DNA of 64,000 nucleotides. Source: Neurospora tetraspora (taxonomy: Eukaryota; Ascomycota; Sordariomycetes; Sordariales; Sordariaceae). The stretch covers positions 2,232,001 through 2,296,000 of the forward strand of contig NW_026944388.1 in NCBI RefSeq assembly GCF_033439725.1, read 5' to 3'. Made by a program: the position numbers and the translations under genes. Below the pieces are notes generated by a model. That model worked only from the letters and a program-made list of their open reading frames with translations. It had not been told where the DNA came from and made no database searches. This document shows positions 59,302-64,000 of the stretch, in pieces; position 1 is the first letter of the stretch, and each line of letters opens with the position of its first letter.

Positions 59302-61237
59302 ATGCCTCCCAATATCGGCATAACGACCATACATCGAAACCAGACTGTTCAGTCACACGGCACCCCTTTATTCTCTCCTCGAGGCGGCATTGTCAGAATT
59401 AGGATGGCGGTGGATTTGGGATAACACAAAAAGCAGCCAGCATGGGGTCGGTGTTCGGTTGCATTCACCTTTAGCGGCAAAGTGGTTTCAAGTAACGCCG
59501 AAACCGTGAAAGAGGTTTTCCTTATCTGTCCACCACTTACCGCGAAATCGAACAAAGTAAAAATGTTCAAGCTCGAAAGTTAAAATTGCGCGCGTTCGTA
59601 TGACTTGGTTCTTCCCCGTATCCCCTTTCCTTCCCTTGCACTTGAACGTTATACCTAGGATATATGTCTCTTTTAGCAGGATCAAACAGCGGACAAAGAA
59701 TGGGATGGCAACCATCTGGAGGGCAAAAAGACACACGCTATAGTCTAGGTGGCACTAAGACATAGCTCGGCCATGGCAAGGTCGTGAGAATGGACATAAG
59801 ACAGACCAGTTTTGGATTAGCACCCAATATGGCATATGGCAGAGGGCATCAGACAGAGCAGCAATATCAAAACAAGCGTTTTGGATTCCTCTGGCAAAGG
59901 CACATACTGATATCGATCCGTGATTTTTACTTCTCAGCACTTTCCTGGCTGTTTACTGTGCACCCATGTTGACCTTGATGTCTTCCTGGGAAAAGTGAAG
60001 TGTTCATTCCCGTGATGCCACTTGTGTTTCCATCTCCAGCCTCGAACTCGACGTTTCTAGCCAACTACCGCTCGCTAACCTAGGTCCGGATAGATCATGT
60101 GTATGTCTCTTTGATCTTTTCTTGTTACGTCTTTAAGATGCACTCGCCAACACAACCTCAAGAAACAAACCGCGAGATTATCCAAATCTCCGGTAGCTAC
60201 CACAGCGTAACCTCCCGTCTATCTACCTTACTACCCTCTTCCATGACAACACCATGTATGTCCCTTCAGTTTGACACAAACCTCCAGCCTACCTACCCAC
60301 TCACTCGAGAGTTATTATATACTTAACTCCGAGACATTTATCTGCCCTCAATCCTCAATCCTCATATGATTCAAAGACGTGCCTACCTAGGTCTACAGAT
60401 TCAACTGGGGAATTCTCCGCTAATTCGCTTTTACGCCCAGCCAGCCAGCCAACCAGCCATAACCTAACTAACAAATTTCTGTAGAGGTTTGGTTGGGACC
60501 CCCATATTCCATCCTACCTACCTTCGTAAATCCGCCTTCTTCTTCTTGATGAAGAAGACCTTTAGAACATCTTAAAGAGAAGAGACCTGAGAGAGCACAG
60601 TGCCAGCTGGACTCACTCACACTTCACAGGAGACTGCAGCATCAAGCAAGTTACCGGCCAATTTGGTGCGCATCTCCAGCTGTAGAGGTATGTATGATAC
60701 TCTATGTGCATGCACCACGGCACTCAAACCTAACCCTACAGCGAGCGACGGTACAGTAAGCCAGTCCTACAGGGTAAGGTACAGAAAACCCTGTAAGTAG
60801 GTACCTGTTCGGTAGGTACATGGCCGAAGTCCGGACGGGAGTTCTGTTCTCGGTTTTCACTTTTCTAGCTTAGCGAGTGACTGATTGCTATTGCGGTCGT
60901 TGGATCGGTGATAGTTGACGGAGGACACGGTGTTATATGTACATACCTTTTCTTTCCATTTTCATGGTTCTTCCCTTTTTTCTTTTTTTTTTCTTCGCGA
61001 AGAGGGAAGGGTGGACGAGTAACTGAGGAGTGAATTACCATTCAAGTCTACTATCATCACCGTAGCAGCACTTTTCTGGTGAATACTCCAACGTTAATCA
61101 TGCATCACATTCCCATTGAACCGTGAACAATTTCATATTTAAAGTAAAAGAATCATATATCATAACTATCATGAGCAACTTCAATCCCCCTCCATATCCC
61201 TACCCCGGCCACATACAACCTTATAACCCCCAATAAC
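59302..61237. other. Intergenic region between convergent genes
   Basis: About 1.9 kb holding the 3' ends of the Stm1/HABP4-like (plus) and MFS (minus) genes. It is AT-richer, with short (CAGC)n and (ACCT)n patches around 60435-60535. I see no gene with coding-like composition. Confidence 0.45.
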
Positions 61238-63146
61238 TCAAAGCCCACTCGGCACCTGATGTCCATAAATAATAGTCCCTCCCCTCTTCCTCTTAAACCC
61301 AAACCTCCCCGCATCAATCCCCAAACTAACCACCAACAGTATCGCATTGAACCCAGCCATCATATAAAACGGCGCCCCCGTGCTCCAAACATCAAACCCG
61401 TACCCGCCAGCCTTGGTCAGCAACAAGATGGCCGCGCCACCGCACCACGAGTACACGCCCGCCACGGACCCCTTCAGTCTCACTCTAGACACCGTATCCT
61501 CCGGCAAGGCTACCGGGTTTTCAAGCAGCGGTGCCGTCTCGTCCCGGCCATCAGCCGGTTCAGTAACAGTAGCGACCTCGCTCTCCCTGTCCACGCGGTG
61601 CGGGTGCGTGATCACGTTGATGACATCTACTTTCAGCACGCCCCTGCCTAGCGAGCCCAGACTGCAGACGATAGTGCCGATCTGGCTGATGCCGATCAGC
61701 GCAGCGAGGAAGAAGACGACGGGACTGCCGCCGCGGCCGTCCTTGTCTTTGTACTCGGGGCTTTTGAGCTGGGGGAAGGCGATGTAGCCGGCGATGCCAA
61801 AGGTGGTGGCCACGATGATAGGGTAGTTGAGTTTGTTCTGCTTGGTGAACTTGCGGCTGGAGAGGTAGCCGAAAAGCGGGGCGCAGAGGAGGCCCATCAG
61901 CTGGGCGACGCCCGTGAGGATGGAGGAGAGGATGTAAGCCTGGCGGCATTCTTTCTTGAGTTCCGGGGAGGGGTCGTTGGGCGAGCCTTGGCAGAAGCCG
62001 TTGCGGATGAAGAAGGCGTTGATGAAGAGGGGCATGAAGAGCGAGATGGCGACGGTGGAGGCGCGGGCGACGAAGCCGCCGAGGTAGCCGAGGGCGATGT
62101 CGGAGTCAGTGAGGCCGAGGCGGATCGAGTCGCGGAGGAGGTGCAGGTAGGGGGAGACTTGCTTGGAGGAGTAGGGGGCTGAGTGGTCGTCGGTTCGTTG
62201 TTTGAGTCCGAATAGGGTCCGGAATCCTTTACCTTCTTCACCCTTGATGCCGCGGAGACCGAAGAAGACGAAGATGGCGACGAGGAAGGAGACGAGGCCG
62301 ACGACGTAGTAGCTGTATTGGACCGCCTGGCCGAGAGTGACGCCTTTGATCTGTCCGAACCGTGCTGGTAGAGGGAGGAAAAGGGAGAGGGCAACGAGGG
62401 CACCGCAGCCTGTAAAGAGCCCCACGTAGCCAGCCAGAGCAGATGGCTTGCCACGTCCTTCGGGTTTCCCTTGGGTGCCATCAAATCTAAACCCAGACTC
62501 GGAAGTGCTGTGATCGCGGAACCGATCGGGGGTGATGGTAACCTCAGACGCCACTGACGGTGTTATGCTATGCCTCGGGTTCAGAGGGGGGTTCTCGACA
62601 ATATCTGTTTGCGCCTGGGTCTCGTCGGTCAACGAAGGGAGGATTGCCGTAACCATGGTCGCCCTTTGTCACGAATGATCATTAGCTATTGTCGTAGAAC
62701 ACCGTGTTGAATATCACTTACGCAGCAGTAGCTCCAACAGCAAAGAGAATCCTCGCCAATAGCAACTGCGGATATACATTCGTAGCCTGAACAAACACAA
62801 ACAGCGAAAGTCCAATAATGGTATAACCGGTGACGGCAACATGTCTTACACCGACACGATCAGACACCAAACCCCAGATGGGGCAGGCGATCAAGGCGAC
62901 AATTTCATCGACGAAGCCGAGAGTGCCGACAATGTCACCGACACCATGCTTGACGCCGATCAAGTCGGTAATGACAAAGGAGACGCTGCTGTTGAGGAAG
63001 ACGAGGAAGGAGATGCTGAAGAGGGAGATGCCCAAGAGGTAGGTCAGAGCTTGCAGAGGTGTCGTCGATGAGGAGAAGGGCAGATGGCGGAGCAGGAAAG
63101 CGCCCAAGTCGAAGGGTTGGCCGGGTCGGCCGTCGTTTGGAGCCAT
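61238..63146 (-). CDS. Major facilitator superfamily transporter (12 TM, vacuolar/multidrug type)
   Basis: Exons 63146-62722 and 62663-61238 give 616 residues; the intron 62664-62721 has a GTAAGT donor and closes in frame within GATAA-ATMVTAILP. Predicted topology is 12 membrane helices in two halves. The first half carries the MFS signature loop between helices 2 and 3 (WGLVSDRVGVRH, after P-I-W-G). A hydrophilic stretch (about residues 150-200) follows helix 4-5, and a short charged central loop (GIKGEEGKGFRTLFGLKQRT) joins the halves. A second-half charged loop (about 520-560, with TEPADGRDETAPLLENP) contains an acidic dileucine-type sorting signal (ETAPLL), which suggests an endosomal or vacuolar address. 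The substrate cannot be assigned; the family resembles yeast YCR023C-like proteins. Confidence 0.88.
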
Positions 63147-64000
63147 TGTGCGGGTTTGATATGGTTTGTTTTGGTGTTTATCCGTATAAGTGATAGTGCT
63201 GGGATTCCTATCTGGGCTGGCTAAGCATCCAAGTGGAAATGTTGATGGTCCAAGTCTCTGGTTGTTTCACATTGGTTCAATATCACGCTGTGTGTAGTAG
63301 CCTTCTTCCACGAAACGAAGCTTACAGCGGCACTGATGGAAGCCCAAGCATTTCAAACAAATTTGGTATCACGAGTGTCGTCTGCAACAAACTCGGGAGC
63401 AAAGAAGAGGAAGGGAGGAGAGCGGAAGCATCGCGGAAACTGATGACGGGGCTGGCCTGCTGGCGTACGCCCATCCAAGGAAGTACATCATCGACCGGGA
63501 ATGCAGCCAATCAAAAGAGCCCAATCCCGGTTTATGTACAACCTTATCGCTATCAGCATTGGCTCGTGCAACCCTTGGGTTTCTTGGGATTTGGACCGCG
63601 TCTGGCCGCCGCGACATTTGCCCCGCCCCGCAACTCGATTCAGAACCCTCCGGTGTTCGTCTTCTTTTTACAATCATTTTCAGGACTCTGGACGCGACAA
63701 CATGGAATGACATGAGCTGAGTCGCTTGCGATACCGCGCTGGCAGACGTCGAATCCAGACTTTATCTGACTGTCTGCTGTGCCATTTCATGACACTAGTT
63801 CCGCCCAGTCAGCCAGTACACACGTACAGAATGCAAGGCAGGACAGTGAGACGGGCCATCATCTGGGGTCCCGTTCCGGGGTCCTGAATCGAGGCCGGGA
63901 TACCTGGCTATCCCCGAGATCGGGATCCGCTTTATTTTTGCTGCGCTGGAGTCGGGTCGTGGAGAGCCGACGGGAAAGATAACAAAACCCTCTTGTCATA
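63147..64000. promoter_or_regulatory. Upstream region of the MFS gene to the window end
   Basis: The MFS promoter lies here. A 160-codon frame on the plus strand (63233-63715) has no recognisable domain and probably is chance. No start or end of a further gene can be identified. Confidence 0.4.

Noticed and set aside
63233-63715. 160-codon plus-strand frame upstream of the MFS gene
   Set aside because: No domain, no neighbours in frame, and it covers the expected MFS promoter.

Overview
The window is nuclear DNA of a filamentous ascomycete, most likely a Sordariomycete of the Neurospora/Sordaria type. The evidence is many short introns (about 45-100 nt) with GTAAGT-like donors and CTAAC-like branch sites, a dispersed tRNA-Ala gene with a 39-nt intron, long low-complexity proteins, abundant microsatellites, and a typical mix of fungal genes (Zn2Cys6 and Yap-type bZIP regulators, SND2, Mediator subunit 10, a DUF3605 protein). 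I identify these from sequence features alone; the species is not proven.

Left part (1-13.6 kb): an accessory-looking block. Hsp70-like ATPase genes and P-loop GTPase genes form two divergent pairs (Hsp70-like A at 2317 with GTPase 1 at 3385; Hsp70-like C at 11663 with GTPase 2 at 12484). A coiled-coil gene (5.7-8.1 kb) lies between them. Hsp70-like A has lost its C-terminal part, carries a frameshift, and runs in frame into the start of a further Hsp70-like gene, B, which leaves the window on the left. The repeated divergent ATPase/GTPase pair is the best candidate for an undescribed system here.

Middle part (14-43.8 kb): a gene-dense housekeeping stretch. It holds SND2/TMEM208, a DUF3605 protein, NADH-cytochrome b5 reductase, a seven-exon Zn2Cys6 regulator, a GNAT-fold protein with tryptophan repeats, the tubulin-pathway GTPase Arl2, a 1,825-residue gelsolin-like protein, Mediator subunit 10, tRNA-Ala(AGC), a LIM-like protein, and a long basic protein of unknown function. 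Exon models were checked by phase: the Hsp70-like C, Zn2Cys6, Arl2, b5 reductase, bZIP, Stm1/HABP4-like and MFS models all close in frame.

Right part (43.8-64 kb): gene-poor. A Yap-type bZIP gene (49.6-51.1 kb) sits behind a 5.8-kb gene-poor upstream region and ahead of a 6.7-kb one with only two weak gene candidates. A Stm1/HABP4-like ribosome-associated RGG protein (57.8-59.3 kb) with two tiny first exons and a 12-TM MFS transporter (61.2-63.1 kb) close the window. I saw no transposon, virus-like element, rRNA gene or CRISPR array.
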